From positions 1-64,000 of the forward strand of contig NZ_JBFTXJ020000011.1 in NCBI RefSeq assembly GCF_041379945.2: a stretch of 64,000 bases of DNA. Direction: 5' to 3'. Below are positions 1 through 11,734 of this stretch, in pieces. Within the stretch, counting starts at the first letter, position 1, and every line of letters starts with the position of its first letter. This stretch comes from Aneurinibacillus sp. REN35 (GTDB taxonomy: Bacteria > Bacillota > Bacilli > Aneurinibacillales > Aneurinibacillaceae). The notes beneath the pieces were generated by a model that was given only the letters and a program-made list of their open reading frames with translations, was not told the DNA's origin and made no database searches. A program made the translations under genes and the position numbers.

Positions 1-239
1 GGCCCATCTGTACGTGGTTACAAGACCTTTCCATCTCAGACCATGCGGTCTGAGAACGTATCCGGTATTAGCTCCGGTTTCCCGGAGTTATCCCAGTCGT
101 ACAGGCAGGTTGCCTACGTGTTACTCACCCGTCCGCCGCTAACCTTAGAAGAGCAAGCTCTTCTTTGGTCCGCTCGACTTGCATGTATTAGGCACGCCGC
201 CAGCGTTCGTCCTGAGCCAGGATCAAACTCTCCAATAAG
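1..239 (-). rRNA. rrs: 16S ribosomal RNA, 5' part (cut by window edge)
   Basis: The minus strand contains the universal bacterial 27F-type primer region (complement of 211-230, AGAGTTTGATCCTGGCTCAG) followed by the conserved GACGAACGCTGGCGGCGTGC stretch, so this is the start of a 16S gene reading off the left edge. The 5' end is placed near 239 by analogy with Bacillus. Position and direction, directly downstream of gyrA and transcribed the same way, match the origin-proximal rRNA operon (rrnO) of Bacillus subtilis. The rest of the operon lies outside the window. The ORF at 43-246 on the other strand is a translation artefact of the rRNA gene. Confidence 0.97.
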
Positions 240-445
240 ATGTTGATCGCTCATGACAAGCTAGCTTTATTACAATCGAAAAGAAATCTTTTCGGGGTCT
301 GTGATAAGGATCAGGCATTCGCTACAAAGCGATTCATCACCTTCACAGATATATTTACTCGCACACATCGAGTGTCACTGTTCAGTTTTCAAGGAACTTG
401 TTAGTACGCTTTCGCGCTGCGCCGTATCTCATCGGCGACTTTATT

Positions 446-474
446 ATCTTATTACATTTATAATTTAATTGCAA
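446..474 (-). promoter_or_regulatory. rRNA operon promoter
   Basis: On the minus strand TTGCAA (469-474) is followed after 17 bases by TAAGAT (446-451), a plausible sigma-A promoter. About 200 bases of leader separate it from the 16S start, with the conserved rRNA-leader string TTGAAAACTGAACA near 380-394. The stretch 240-656 otherwise holds only this leader and the gyrA terminator. Confidence 0.65.
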
Positions 475-600
475 GCACTTTTTTAAAAAAGTTTTTCTTT
501 CTTTTGCCTGCAAAAAAACATGCGTAATAAGCGACAAAAAATAATGTACTATACTTTCTCAATGAATGTCAACATCTTCTGCCGCTTTTCTTTACAAAAT

Positions 601-638
601 TTCATAAAGAAAAGACAGCACACATATATGCTGTCTTT
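601..638 (-). terminator. gyrA transcription terminator
   Basis: AAAGACAGCA (611-620) pairs with TGCTGTCTTT (629-638). Reading on the minus strand the hairpin is followed by TTTCTTTATG, and it lies 18 bases after the gyrA stop. Confidence 0.8.
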
Positions 639-656
639 ATTCCTTACAAATATTGA

Positions 657-3218
657 TTATTCTTCATCATCAATCGGACTGCTTTGTACTTCCTCGATCG
701 ACTCATGTACTTCGTCTTTGTTTTCTACACTATCTACGTCCTCTAAATCGTCTATCTCTTCGGTTACTTCTACTTTTGCTACAGTCGCTACTTCTTCCTG
801 TTCACCAACACGTATAAGCTTAACCCCTTGCGTATTACGTCCCATAGAAGAAATGTCTTTGATGCAAAGACGAATAATAATACCCGCCGATGTCACCAAC
901 ATCAAGTCATTCTTAGCATCTACGACCTTTAATCCTACAATCTCACCGTTACGCTGCGTCATATGCATTGTCTTAATGCCTTTACCGCCACGGCTCTGAA
1001 AGCGGTAAGATTCAAGAGGCGTCCGCTTGCCGTATCCACGTGAGGTCACGATCAGAACATCCGCTTCTTCCTCAGCAATATCCATATCAATTACACGGTC
1101 TCCGCTGCTTAAGTTAATTCCTTTTACACCTGTAGCGGAGCGTCCCATGATGCGTACGTCTTTTTCCGAGAAGAGAATGGACATGCCCATCTGGGTACCA
1201 ATAATAATATTCTGGTTGCCATCCGTTAAGCGAACGCCGATCAACTCGTCATCTTCTCTTAAGTTGATGGCAAACAGGCCAATCCGTCGAATATTGCTAA
1301 ACGATGTAAGTTCGGAACGCTTTACAATCCCCTGCTTTGTAGCAAAGAACAAGTAATGATTCGCGCTAAACTCCTTAATCGGAATAACCGTCTGAATATA
1401 CTCATCCTGCTCAATTTGCAGCAGATTAATGATCGGCGTACCCTTGGCTGTACGGTTTAACTCTGGAATTTCATACGCTTTTAGACGGTATACCTTCCCT
1501 TTGTTTGTGAAAAATAAAAGGTAATGATGTGAATTGGTCGTGATTAAATGCTGGACAAAGTCATCTTCTCTCGTACCCATTCCTTGAATGCCGCGTCCGC
1601 CACGCTTCTGCGCACGGTACGTATCGACCGGAAGCCGCTTAATATAGCCGCGATGCGTAAGTGTAATGACGACTTCTTCCTGCGGAATCAGGTCTTCATC
1701 TTCGATATTGTTCATGTCTACTGTAATCTCAGTGCGACGCTCATCCCCATATTTTTCCCGAATCAGGGTCAGTTCTTCGCTTACAATGCCTAGGATGCGC
1801 TGTTCGTCTCCAAGAATGGCACGCAGCTCAGCAATCTGTGCGGACAATTCATTGAATTCATCCGTTAACCGCTCAATGGAGAGACCTGTTAACGCCTGCA
1901 GACGCATATCAAGAATGGCATTTGCCTGTTCTACTGTAAATCCAAGCGGAACCTCTCGGCCTTCCAATGTGAATGATTCTGCCATTAAGAATCCCCGGGC
2001 TTCCTCCCTGTCGGATGCCGAGCGAATCGGACCCTGACGGTCAACGAGATCATCCACAATATCAATGGCCTTCAACAAGCCTTCCACAATGTGAATGCGC
2101 GCTTCGGCTTTGCGCAAATCGTACTGTGTACGACGGCGAATGACTTCTTTTTGATGCTCCAAATAGTAATACAGCATCTGCCTTAAGTTCAAAATACGCG
2201 GCTCATTGTTAACAAGTGCCAGCATATTGATACCAAAGCTTGTCTGCATCGCCGTATGCTTGTACAGATTGTTGAGCATCACCTGCGGATTTACGTCGCG
2301 GCGCAGCTCAATCACGATACGCATACCGTTGCGGTCGGATTCATCACGCAAATCTGTAATGCCATCAAGCTTTTTCTCACGTACAAGCTCCGCAATTTTT
2401 TCAATCAAGCGAGCTTTGTTCACCTGATAAGGGATTTCCGTCACAATGATTCTTGCTTTATTGTTATGCTCCTCCACTTCGGCTTTGGCCCGAATGATAA
2501 CGGAGCCCCGGCCTGTCTCATACGCACGGCGAATGCCGCCGCGTCCCATAATGAGCCCACCTGTCGGAAAATCAGGACCGGTAATGTGCTCCATCAGATC
2601 CTGATTTGAGCATTCTGGATTCTCGATCAGCAGCAGAACGCCATCAATCACTTCCCGTAAGTTATGCGGCGGAATATTGGTCGCCATCCCGACGGCGATC
2701 CCGGCTGCTCCGTTCACCAAAAGGTGCGGAAAGCGAGCCGGCATGACCAGCGGTTCCTGTTCATTGCCATCATAGTTCGGCCCAAAATCGATCGTATCCC
2801 TGCCGATGTCACGCATCAGCTCGGTCGCGATTTTTGACATTCTTGCTTCCGTATAACGCATAGCCGCCGCCATATCACCGTCTACAGAACCAAAGTTACC
2901 ATGTCCGTCTACCAACGGATAACGGTAAGAGAAATCCTGCGCCATCCGGACCATCGTCTCGTATACCGCTGCATCACCATGCGGATGGTATTTACCGATA
3001 ACATCCCCGACGATACGAGCCGACTTCTTATATGGCTTATCCGGAGTCACACCCATCTCATTCATCGCAAACAAAATTCGACGGTGAACCGGCTTCAGAC
3101 CATCACGAACATCTGGGAGAGCACGGCTTACGATAACGCTCATCGCGTATTCAAGGAACGATTCGCGCATCTCCTGGTTTATATTAATATCAATAACATT
3201 AGATTGTTGCTCGGCCAT
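657..3218 (-). CDS. gyrA: DNA gyrase subunit A
   Basis: GyrA forms the A2B2 gyrase that introduces negative supercoils, and it carries the DNA cleavage tyrosine. I start it at the ATG at 3218 (853 residues) because GGAGG lies 7 bases upstream; an upstream in-frame ATG at 3239 has no such site. The breakage-reunion domain has AAMRYTEA with catalytic Tyr122, followed by beta-pinwheel repeats including a GyrA-box type QRGGKGIK motif, and then a long acidic tail of about 45 residues. In the quinolone-resistance region the sequence is [10 protein letters not shown]: the position that is serine in most bacteria (E. coli Ser83) is alanine at residue 83. It is the last gene of the dnaA-side run and is preceded by its own terminator-promoter gap after gyrB. 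Confidence 0.98.
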   Translation of the reverse strand: MAEQQSNVIDININQEMRESFLEYAMSVIVSRALPDVRDGLKPVHRRILFAMNEMGVTPDKPYKKSARIVGDVIGKYHPHGDAAVYETMVRMAQDFSYRYPLVDGHGNFGSVDGDMAAAMRYTEARMSKIATELMRDIGRDTIDFGPNYDGNEQEPLVMPARFPHLLVNGAAGIAVGMATNIPPHNLREVIDGVLLLIENPECSNQDLMEHITGPDFPTGGLIMGRGGIRRAYETGRGSVIIRAKAEVEEHNNKARIIVTEIPYQVNKARLIEKIAELVREKKLDGITDLRDESDRNGMRIVIELRRDVNPQVMLNNLYKHTAMQTSFGINMLALVNNEPRILNLRQMLYYYLEHQKEVIRRRTQYDLRKAEARIHIVEGLLKAIDIVDDLVDRQGPIRSASDREEARGFLMAESFTLEGREVPLGFTVEQANAILDMRLQALTGLSIERLTDEFNELSAQIAELRAILGDEQRILGIVSEELTLIREKYGDERRTEITVDMNNIEDEDLIPQEEVVITLTHRGYIKRLPVDTYRAQKRGGRGIQGMGTREDDFVQHLITTNSHHYLLFFTNKGKVYRLKAYEIPELNRTAKGTPIINLLQIEQDEYIQTVIPIKEFSANHYLFFATKQGIVKRSELTSFSNIRRIGLFAINLREDDELIGVRLTDGNQNIIIGTQMGMSILFSEKDVRIMGRSATGVKGINLSSGDRVIDMDIAEEEADVLIVTSRGYGKRTPLESYRFQSRGGKGIKTMHMTQRNGEIVGLKVVDAKNDLMLVTSAGIIIRLCIKDISSMGRNTQGVKLIRVGEQEEVATVAKVEVTEEIDDLEDVDSVENKDEVHESIEEVQSSPIDDEE

Positions 3219-3291
3219 TCCACTACCTCCGTCGTTCAACGTTTAATAGGCCTACACACGGCAGGTTGCAATCGTTTTGCCTATATATTTT

Positions 3292-3297
3292 ATTATA
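3292..3297 (-). promoter_or_regulatory. Possible gyrA promoter -10 element
   Basis: A perfect TATAAT reads on the minus strand just after the gyrB terminator hairpin and about 75 bases before gyrA. No good -35 hexamer is visible at the right spacing, so this is only a candidate. Confidence 0.4.
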
Positions 3298-3320
3298 CCA
3301 TTTATCTCCCTTTACGTACG

Positions 3321-3358
3321 AAAATAAGCCCTCTTAACAGAGAAGAAGGCTTATTTTT
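3321..3358 (-). terminator. gyrB terminator
   Basis: AAATAAGCC and GGCTTATTT form a 9-bp stem just after the gyrB stop, with T-rich sequence on both sides. Confidence 0.7.
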
Positions 3359-3360
3359 TA

Positions 3361-5530
<2,170 letters not shown>

Positions 5531-5541
5531 GTTTTTCCTCC

Positions 5542-6657
5542 TTAGGTGTCCCGTGTAATGGTTCCTTGCTTTACCCGGTAAATCGATGCCTGCTGCAGCG
5601 TCTGATGGTATAGACCTTCTACACCGGTCGTTGTTACAAACGTCTGCACGCGATCTTTGATATTCTGCAAGAGGTGCGATTGCCGATCGGCATCCAGCTC
5701 AGACAATACATCATCTAGGAGAAGCAGGGGATATTCTCCTACTTCCTGGTGGATCAACTCAATCTCCGCTAACTTTAGAGACAATGCAGTCGTCCGCTGT
5801 TGTCCCTGCGATCCATATTGATGTACACTCGTTCCGTTAATAAAAAAGTGAATATCATCGCGATGCGGACCAGCCAATGTGGTGCCGCGGGCAATTTCAC
5901 GATCCTTGATGGAGGTTAGATGACGGTAGGCCGCTTCTTCTGCCTCGCTCTCTGACATATCGGATGTGATGGGCAGCGTGCTTTCATAAGAAAGAGTGAG
6001 CTTCTCTCTGCCCTGCGTAATTTGTGCATGAATGTCCTGGCCCCACTTCTCAAGCTTCTCCATAAAAATAAACCGTTTATACAATACTTTGGCTGCTAGC
6101 TGTGAGAGCTGTATGTTATAAACATCTAGCATATCACCAAACGACTTGCCCAACTGCAACTCTTTCATCGCCTGATTGCGCTGTTGAACAAGTTTTTGGT
6201 ACTGCAGAGTGTGGTATAAGTATGATTTAGAAACTTGTCCAATCTCCATATCAAGAAAACGCCGGCGGATGATCGGACTTCCCTTTACAATACTTAAATC
6301 CTCCGGGGCAAACATCACAACATTCAGCGCCCCGATATAATCGCTCAGCCTTCGCTGCTCTAGGTGGTTGATCTTTGCTTTCTTCCCCTTTGGCGTTAGC
6401 TGAATATCAAGCTGAATAGGGCCGATTTGCCGTTCTGCCCGGCAAGATAAGCGGGCAAATGGTGCCTCCCACTCGATCAGCTCCCTGTCCTTGCTTGTTC
6501 GATGCGATTTGGCCATCGCCAGCACATAGATTGATTCTAATATATTAGTCTTTCCTTGCGCGTTGGGGCCTACAAACAAAACGATTGGTGAATCAAAGTG
6601 TACATGAGTATGTGCAAAATTTCTATATTGCGTAAGTTCAAGCTCTTTTAGTATCAA
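5542..6657 (-). CDS. recF: DNA replication and repair protein RecF
   Basis: RecF is an SMC-like ATPase that helps load RecA at gapped DNA and stalled forks. I choose the TTG at 6657 (371 residues, beginning MILKELELTQYRNF as in relatives) because GGGAGG sits 9 bases upstream; the GTG at 6681 has no spaced ribosome site. Visible motifs are Walker A GPNAQGKTN near residue 30, the ABC-type signature in YGSQGQQRTTALSLKLAE, and Walker B LLLLDDVLSELD. It sits between yaaA and remB in the conserved initiation operon. Confidence 0.96.
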   Translation of the reverse strand: MILKELELTQYRNFAHTHVHFDSPIVLFVGPNAQGKTNILESIYVLAMAKSHRTSKDRELIEWEAPFARLSCRAERQIGPIQLDIQLTPKGKKAKINHLEQRRLSDYIGALNVVMFAPEDLSIVKGSPIIRRRFLDMEIGQVSKSYLYHTLQYQKLVQQRNQAMKELQLGKSFGDMLDVYNIQLSQLAAKVLYKRFIFMEKLEKWGQDIHAQITQGREKLTLSYESTLPITSDMSESEAEEAAYRHLTSIKDREIARGTTLAGPHRDDIHFFINGTSVHQYGSQGQQRTTALSLKLAEIELIHQEVGEYPLLLLDDVLSELDADRQSHLLQNIKDRVQTFVTTTGVEGLYHQTLQQASIYRVKQGTITRDT

Positions 6658-6712
6658 ACCGTCTTCCCTCCCGGCCCACACGCCTCGCTATCTGCAATAC
6701 GCATGACGCTGG

Positions 6713-6943
6713 TTACGATTCGGCTTGACGTGACACTTCATACGTACCGAATCCATCTACAAAAACCATATCTCCATTATACAACTTTTTGCCGCGACGA
6801 TTCTCTTCTTCTCCGTTCACCTCAATATAGGTCTCGGCTAGAAAGAATTTTGCTTGTCCGCCTGTGTCAATAATTTCAGCCAGCTTTAAAAACTGGCCAA
6901 GCGGAATGTAATCCGTGCTGATGATAACTTTTTGTTTTTCCAT
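6713..6943 (-). CDS. yaaA: S4-domain protein YaaA
   Basis: A 76-residue S4-type RNA-binding protein of the family always found between dnaN and recF in Bacilli. The S4 signature reads PLGQFLKLAEII, then a glycine-rich turn and NGEEENRRGKKL. In B. subtilis the family is linked to ribosome large-subunit assembly; the exact role here is inferred. It follows dnaN by 15 bases. Confidence 0.9.
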   Translation of the reverse strand: MEKQKVIISTDYIPLGQFLKLAEIIDTGGQAKFFLAETYIEVNGEEENRRGKKLYNGDMVFVDGFGTYEVSRQAES

Positions 6944-6958
6944 ACGAATACCCGCTCT

Positions 6959-8101
6959 CTATTGATTCGTTCTGACAGGCAGAATCAGATGCAGCATCCA
7001 GTCATGCTCTGTTGGATGAATAACGAACGGACTCATCGCTCCGGTAAACTCGATGCGAATCTCCGCACTATCTACCGCCCGCAGAGCATCAATCATATAT
7101 TTGGCATTAAACGAAATCTTTACGTCTTCTCCATCTAGGGAGGATGGGGTCACTTCTTCTGTTACCTTTCCTACCTCTGGCGTATTAGAAGAGATTTCTA
7201 CCACACCGTCCGGACGAGTAAATAAACGGACAACATTGTTTTTCCCATCTCTTGCTAATAAGCTTGCCCGTTCAATCGCTCCAAGAAACTCTTTTGTAGA
7301 TAAAATCATTTCTGTTTTTGTATTTTGCGGGATAATACGGCTCGTATCTGGATACGTTCCCTCAAGAATACGAGAATAAAACAGTATATGGTTCACTTTA
7401 ACAAGAATTTGATTATCAGTAATGACCAGATCTAAGAGCTGATCATCATCAGGTAGAATTTTATTAAGTTCAGTTAAGCTTTTGCCTGGAATGACGATGT
7501 TATCGAATTGTAATCCTGCTGCCGATTCCACTGACGCAGTACGCGTGGTCAAACGATGGCTGTCGGTTGCCACAAACGTAAGAGCATCATCAGCTAACCT
7601 CCACATCACGCCCGTCAAAATCGGACGTGTCTCCGTCGTTGCTACCGCAATGACAGTTTGGCGGATCATTGTTTTTAACAAATCCGCTGGCAAACTTAAC
7701 ACCTTATTTTCTTCAATTTGAGGAAGGCGGGGGTAATCCTCTGCATTCATTCCATTTAGATTAAATTCTGAACGGCCGGAAGAAATGGTCGTAACGAATC
7801 GGTCATTTACAGAAAGCGTAACTTGGTCGCCTGGCAGCTTTCTTACAATTTCACCAAAAAAACGAGAAGGAAGGACAATGCTCCCCGGTGTAATATTCTC
7901 AATCCATTGGTGTTCACCGGATTCCATCGGAATATATTGTTCAATTGAAACATCTGAATCACTTGCCGTCAATGTAATGCCATCTTCATGGGCAACGATC
8001 TTAATCCCAGTAAGAATGGGGATCGTTGTGCGAGAGGATACAGCTTTGCTAACAGTATTAATCGCATTGGTCAATTGGTCTCTTTGAATCGTGAATTCCA
8101 T
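6959..8101 (-). CDS. dnaN: DNA polymerase III beta sliding clamp
   Basis: A 380-residue sliding clamp that tethers polymerase to DNA. The N-terminus MEFTIQRDQLTNAINTVSKA and the C-terminal end ILPVRTNQ are typical, and the length is close to the 378 of B. subtilis. The ATG is preceded by GAGGGGG. It lies downstream of dnaA, with part of oriC in the 218-base gap between them. Confidence 0.97.
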   Translation of the reverse strand: MEFTIQRDQLTNAINTVSKAVSSRTTIPILTGIKIVAHEDGITLTASDSDVSIEQYIPMESGEHQWIENITPGSIVLPSRFFGEIVRKLPGDQVTLSVNDRFVTTISSGRSEFNLNGMNAEDYPRLPQIEENKVLSLPADLLKTMIRQTVIAVATTETRPILTGVMWRLADDALTFVATDSHRLTTRTASVESAAGLQFDNIVIPGKSLTELNKILPDDDQLLDLVITDNQILVKVNHILFYSRILEGTYPDTSRIIPQNTKTEMILSTKEFLGAIERASLLARDGKNNVVRLFTRPDGVVEISSNTPEVGKVTEEVTPSSLDGEDVKISFNAKYMIDALRAVDSAEIRIEFTGAMSPFVIHPTEHDWMLHLILPVRTNQ

Positions 8102-8319
8102 TATGTCCCCCTCTAGGAATGTTATTTATTATTTTATCATATACTAATATTTTATTCTTTTTTTAAAACCAGTAATAGTAATAGGGCCGGTGGATATGTG
8201 AATAAGTCGGAAGGAGAAAAGAAATAAAGCCTATACACATGTGGATAACTTTGTGTACAGGCCAAGTCTGTTATTCGCATTTATACACAGGGTACAACCG
8301 CTAGAAACACAAAAAAAAA
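8102..8319. other. oriC: oriC, dnaA-dnaN part: DnaA boxes, trio element and AT-rich unwinding region
   Basis: Boxes matching TTATNCACA lie at 8197-8205 (minus), 8240-8248 (minus, TTATCCACA) and 8281-8289 (plus), with a one-mismatch box at 8231-8239. On the minus strand the first box is followed by a GC-rich spacer CCACCGGCCC, then a trinucleotide run TATTACTATTAC (complement of 8171-8184) and a very AT-rich stretch (8121-8168). This order, box, GC spacer, DnaA-trio and unwinding element, is the basal unwinding layout described for B. subtilis, so strand opening is inferred to begin here, on the dnaN side. Confidence 0.85.
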
Positions 8320-9681
8320 TTAGCGGCCGTTTTTAATAATATCAATAAGCTCTTGAATGGTTGCCTGCAGCTGGCGGTCGCTTTGCAGAGCCTGTGTAAT
8401 TTTTTCATGGGCATGGATAACTGTTGTGTGATCGCGCCCTCCGAATTCCTCCCCGATTTTTGGAAGCGAATAATCGGTTAGCTCTCTCGATAAATACATG
8501 GCGATTTGTCGAGGAAAAGCAACTGATTTCGTCCGTTTCTTTGCTTTGAAATCTTCAAGCTTCAAGTTAAATTGTTCTCCTACCACCTGTTGAATAGAAG
8601 CGATATTAATGATTCGCGGTTTGTTGGAAGGAATAATATCCTTTAGAGCCTCCATCGCTAATTCTGAATCAATGTCCCGGTTGATAAGGGATGAATAGGC
8701 TACAACACGGATGAGAGCGCCCTCTAGTTCGCGAATGTTTGTATCGATTTGGTTTGCGATGTATACCATTACTTCGTTTGGAATTTCGAGATTTTCCGCT
8801 TTTGCTTTTTTGCGCAGAATCGCAATCCGAGTCTCAAGATCCGGCGGCTGGATATCGGTAATAAGCCCCCATTCGAAGCGGGAACGCAGCCGGTCTTCTA
8901 GCGTCGGGATCTCCTTTGGAGGTCGGTCGCTTGAGATAATAATTTGTTTGCTTTCTTCATGCAGCGCATTGAACGTATGGAAAAACTCCTCTTGTGTCTG
9001 CTCTTTTCCAGCCAGGAATTGAATATCATCAATCAGCAGGATGTCAACATTCCGGTATTTATTGCGAAAGTTAACGGTCTGATTATCACGAATTGAGTTG
9101 ATAAATTCATTGGTAAATTTTTCAGAAGAAAGATAGACGACGCGGGCATTCGGATTCTGTTCCTGCACATAATGTCCGATGCCATGCATGAGATGCGTTT
9201 TTCCGAGCCCAACTCCTCCATAAATAAAAAGAGGATTGTAAGCCTTTGCAGGTGCTTCGGCTACTGCAAGAGAAGCAGCATGCGCAAAGCGGTTGCCGGC
9301 TCCAATCACAAACGTATCGAATGTGTACTTTGGATTCAGCATGGTCTGCGGATAATCATCATGCGCATTATTTCGCTTATCTTTGGCGGAATGAGCAGCG
9401 CCAGTTTCCGCTTCATTTTGTTGGGAATTCGAGGTCGGGATGACAAACTTAATCGTAATAACTTTGCCGGTTACTTCATATAATGTCTCAAGAATTAATT
9501 CCGAATATCGTGATTCCAGCCAATCCCTCGTGAATTCATTTGGAGCTGTAATCAATAGTGTATTGTCATCGATTGAAGTGGCTTTCGTCGATTTAAGCCA
9601 GGTTTCAAAGCTTGGTTTGCTAATACGGGTTTGTATATGTGAAAGTGTTGTGTCCCAAAGTTCTTTTACATTGGTAACCAT
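8320..9681 (-). CDS. dnaA: Chromosomal replication initiator DnaA
   Basis: DnaA binds the 9-mer boxes around this gene and opens oriC. The start at 9681 (453 residues, [13 protein letters not shown]) is chosen for its GGGAGGAG ribosome site; the ORF extends 30 codons upstream without support. Domain I covers about residues 1-80 and a short linker follows. The AAA+ ATPase has Walker [11 protein letters not shown], Walker B LLIDDIQF and sensor-type SSDRPP. The C-terminal DNA-binding domain contains the family signature [11 protein letters not shown]. DnaA boxes in its own promoter region suggest autoregulation, as in other Bacilli. Confidence 0.98.
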   Translation of the reverse strand: MVTNVKELWDTTLSHIQTRISKPSFETWLKSTKATSIDDNTLLITAPNEFTRDWLESRYSELILETLYEVTGKVITIKFVIPTSNSQQNEAETGAAHSAKDKRNNAHDDYPQTMLNPKYTFDTFVIGAGNRFAHAASLAVAEAPAKAYNPLFIYGGVGLGKTHLMHGIGHYVQEQNPNARVVYLSSEKFTNEFINSIRDNQTVNFRNKYRNVDILLIDDIQFLAGKEQTQEEFFHTFNALHEESKQIIISSDRPPKEIPTLEDRLRSRFEWGLITDIQPPDLETRIAILRKKAKAENLEIPNEVMVYIANQIDTNIRELEGALIRVVAYSSLINRDIDSELAMEALKDIIPSNKPRIINIASIQQVVGEQFNLKLEDFKAKKRTKSVAFPRQIAMYLSRELTDYSLPKIGEEFGGRDHTTVIHAHEKITQALQSDRQLQATIQELIDIIKNGR

Positions 9682-9796
9682 GTGTCTCCTCCCTTCTCCT
9701 TCCCATACTCCTATCTTCCGGTATAAAAATTGACCCGGACCGTTCGTTTCAAAAGAAGAAGTATGCTGCATCGTGGGGTGTAAATATATCGACCGT

Positions 9797-10162
9797 TGTG
9801 GATAACCGGTTCATAATTTTTCCGCAGAAAAAAAAGGCCTTCCCACACTTTTAAACAGTTTCCCCAAAACTGTGACTTATTTGTCCACATACCGGTAAAA
9901 GTGTCCACAATTTTATCCACAGCTTGTGGATAAGGCGCTTGTTTTTGAATAGTTATCCACCGGTTAAAACAAAATTATGATAGCAGATAAAAGTAAGAAC
10001 CGCAATGATTTTTTATTACTTATCCACATGTTCTACACCTTGTGTACTAAAAATATTCACACCACTATATTTTGTGAATAACCAGTTAGGAAAATTGTAG
10101 ACAAGTCTATTCGGGAAATAATTTTATACACAATGGCTTTGGGAAATAAAAAATGTGGATAA
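9797..10162. other. oriC: oriC, dnaA-upstream DnaA-box cluster
   Basis: The 580-base gap between dnaA and rpmH contains many boxes. Exact TTATCCACA occurs at 9913-9921 and 10020-10028, and its complement TGTGGATAA at 9797-9805, 9925-9933 and 10154-10162. TGTGAATAA is at 10073-10081 and TTATACACA at 10134-10142; near matches are at 9881-9889 and 9953-9961. The close pair at 9913-9933 faces inward. Together with the cluster on the other side of dnaA this is a bipartite Bacillus-type origin. Confidence 0.93.
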
Positions 10163-10173
10163 TAAACATGCGC

Positions 10174-10203
10174 TTGACAGTCATTAAAGAAGATATATAT
10201 AAT
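10174..10203 (+). promoter_or_regulatory. rpmH promoter
   Basis: A consensus TTGACA (10174-10179) and TATAAT (10198-10203) are separated by 18 bases, immediately beyond the last DnaA box. Confidence 0.88.
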
Positions 10204-10261
10204 AATCTAGACTGTCTGTAATATGATATTTGGATGGAACCTTCCTAAGGAGGTGGATATA

Positions 10262-10396
10262 ATGAAACCAACTTTTAACCCGAACAATCGTAAACGTAAA
10301 AAAGTTCATGGCTTCCGCGCTCGTATGAGCACAAAGAACGGCCGCAAAGTTCTTGCTGCTCGTCGTAGAAAAGGAAGAAAAGTATTATCAGCATAA
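10262..10396 (+). CDS. rpmH: 50S ribosomal protein L34
   Basis: A 44-residue, very basic protein starting [18 protein letters not shown] and ending GRKVLSA, the standard L34 sequence of Bacilli. The start codon has a strong AAGGAGGTGGATATA ribosome site. It is the first gene on the rightward side of oriC and shares the conserved rpmH-rnpA-spoIIIJ-jag order. Confidence 0.98.
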   Translation: MKPTFNPNNRKRKKVHGFRARMSTKNGRKVLAARRRKGRKVLSA

Positions 10397-10419
10397 GGCC
10401 ACTTTTAAAGTGGTCTTTT
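10397..10419 (+). terminator. Terminator or attenuator after rpmH
   Basis: GGCCACTTT and AAAGTGGTC form a tight hairpin followed by TTTT directly after the rpmH stop, which could lower rnpA expression relative to L34. Confidence 0.75.
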
Positions 10420-10483
10420 CTATCGTTTTACTGTAGGTAAAGCGGAGAGATAAAAAGGACAAAAGCTGTAAGGAGTGTTTCCC

Positions 10484-10852
10484 TTGTATCGCAATAATCG
10501 TTTGCGAAAAAATGAAGAGTTTCAGGTCATATTTCAAAAGGGCACTTCTGTAGCGAATCGCCAGTTCGTGATTTATTCATTACCAAAAGACGAACAGGAG
10601 AATTTTCGGGTAGGCGTATCTGTAAGCAAGAAAATGGGCAACGCGGTAACGCGAAACCGTTTGCGTCGAACCATTAAAGAGGCCATACGTCTACGCGCAG
10701 ATGAGGTAAAGCAGGATGTGGATTTTATTGTGATCTGCCGTAAGCCGGCCGTTGACCTGGAATTTCATCAATTCAAAGAAAGTCTGTATCACTGCATGAA
10801 AAAAGCGAAATTGTTTAAAGCAATAAAAAAAGGGAAAAACACATCCTCATAA
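10484..10852 (+). CDS. rnpA: Ribonuclease P protein component
   Basis: The protein subunit of RNase P, which aids the catalytic RNA in trimming tRNA 5' leaders. I start at the TTG at 10484 (122 residues, MYRNNRLRKNEEFQ) because AAGGAG lies 8 bases upstream; the GTG at 10475 is inside that site. The central motif RVGVSVSKKMGNAVTRNRLRR is the conserved RNR region that contacts RNA. It follows rpmH after a terminator hairpin. Confidence 0.96.
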   Translation: MYRNNRLRKNEEFQVIFQKGTSVANRQFVIYSLPKDEQENFRVGVSVSKKMGNAVTRNRLRRTIKEAIRLRADEVKQDVDFIVICRKPAVDLEFHQFKESLYHCMKKAKLFKAIKKGKNTSS

Positions 10853-10892
10853 CATTTGTTCAGAAAGTTTTCATTTTTTTTCAAGGTGCAAG

Positions 10893-10898
10893 TATAAT
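10893..10898 (+). promoter_or_regulatory. Possible spoIIIJ promoter -10
   Basis: TATAAT sits about 35 bases before the spoIIIJ start; the upstream TTCATT at 17 bases is a weak -35 match. Confidence 0.4.
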
Positions 10899-10933
10899 GA
10901 ACGAAAATACATACGTTGCAAGGAGGAGTTTTC

Positions 10934-11734
10934 TTGCTTCCCAAGCGATTACGAATAGCCCTGCTTTTTGTGCTGATCGCTGTATTTTCCGCAGGATGTA
11001 CCGCTGCTAATCCTAATAATCCTCTGCCGATTAACCCGGATGGGGGAATATGGGACAAGTTTTTCGTGTATCCACTTTCTTGGATGCTACAAGAATCCGC
11101 AGCGTTTGCCGGTGGAAGCTACGGCATAGCGATTTTGATTGTAACTGTCATTGTCCGCTTAGCGATTTTACCGCTGATGGTTAAGCAGATGAAGAGTAGT
11201 AAGAAGATGCAAGAGCTGCAGCCTGAGATGGTAAAGCTGCGCGATAAGTATAAGAATGATCCGCAGCGCTATCAGCAGGAGATGATGAAGCTCTATCAGA
11301 TGCATCAGGTAAATCCGCTGTCCGGTTGTTTGCCGATTCTTATTCAGATGCCGATTCTTCTTGCTTTTTATCACGCGATCATTCGTACGGGTGATATCCG
11401 CTCCCACGATTTCTTGTGGCTGCAATTAGGAGCGAAGGATCCATTATTTATTCTGCCGATTCTTGCAGCGGGGACAACGTTCCTGCAGCAGTGGATGATG
11501 ATGCGGAATAGCCCTGCGATGTCTGAGAACCCGCAGATGAAAATGATGCTCTATATCATGCCGGTCATGATTCTTGTTATCTCGGTCACGCTTCCATCCG
11601 CCCTCTCGTTATACTGGGTATATGGAAACATTTTCACAATTATCCAAACGTATTTCCTTTATCGTGATACTGGTTCTGCTGCTACTGCTACTTCAAGCAA
11701 GACTCCTAAATCTAAAGGAGGAAAGAACAAGTGA
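10934..11734 (+). CDS. spoIIIJ: Membrane protein insertase YidC/SpoIIIJ
   Basis: An Oxa1/YidC insertase of 266 residues from the TTG at 10934, which has AAGGAGG 7 bases upstream. It begins with a lipoprotein signal ending in FSAGC, so the mature protein is likely lipid-anchored through that cysteine, as in B. subtilis SpoIIIJ. The family core follows: a membrane segment near residues 55-80 ending IVRLAILPLMVKQ, a hydrophilic helical loop, then LSGCLPILIQMPILLAFY and two more segments, and a basic tail. It overlaps jag by 4 bases (GTGA). In the family it inserts membrane proteins and one paralogue supports sigma-G activity in the forespore. Confidence 0.95.
   Translation: MLPKRLRIALLFVLIAVFSAGCTAANPNNPLPINPDGGIWDKFFVYPLSWMLQESAAFAGGSYGIAILIVTVIVRLAILPLMVKQMKSSKKMQELQPEMVKLRDKYKNDPQRYQQEMMKLYQMHQVNPLSGCLPILIQMPILLAFYHAIIRTGDIRSHDFLWLQLGAKDPLFILPILAAGTTFLQQWMMMRNSPAMSENPQMKMMLYIMPVMILVISVTLPSALSLYWVYGNIFTIIQTYFLYRDTGSAATATSSKTPKSKGGKNK

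Noticed and set aside
43-246. A 67-codon plus-strand reading frame at the left edge
   Set aside because: It lies antisense to conserved 16S rRNA sequence and is an artefact.
10107-10121. CTATTCGGGAAATAA near oriC looked like a Noc-binding site
   Set aside because: It lacks the CC of the left arm of TATTTCCCGGGAAATA, so only half matches, and Noc sites are usually kept away from such initiation elements.
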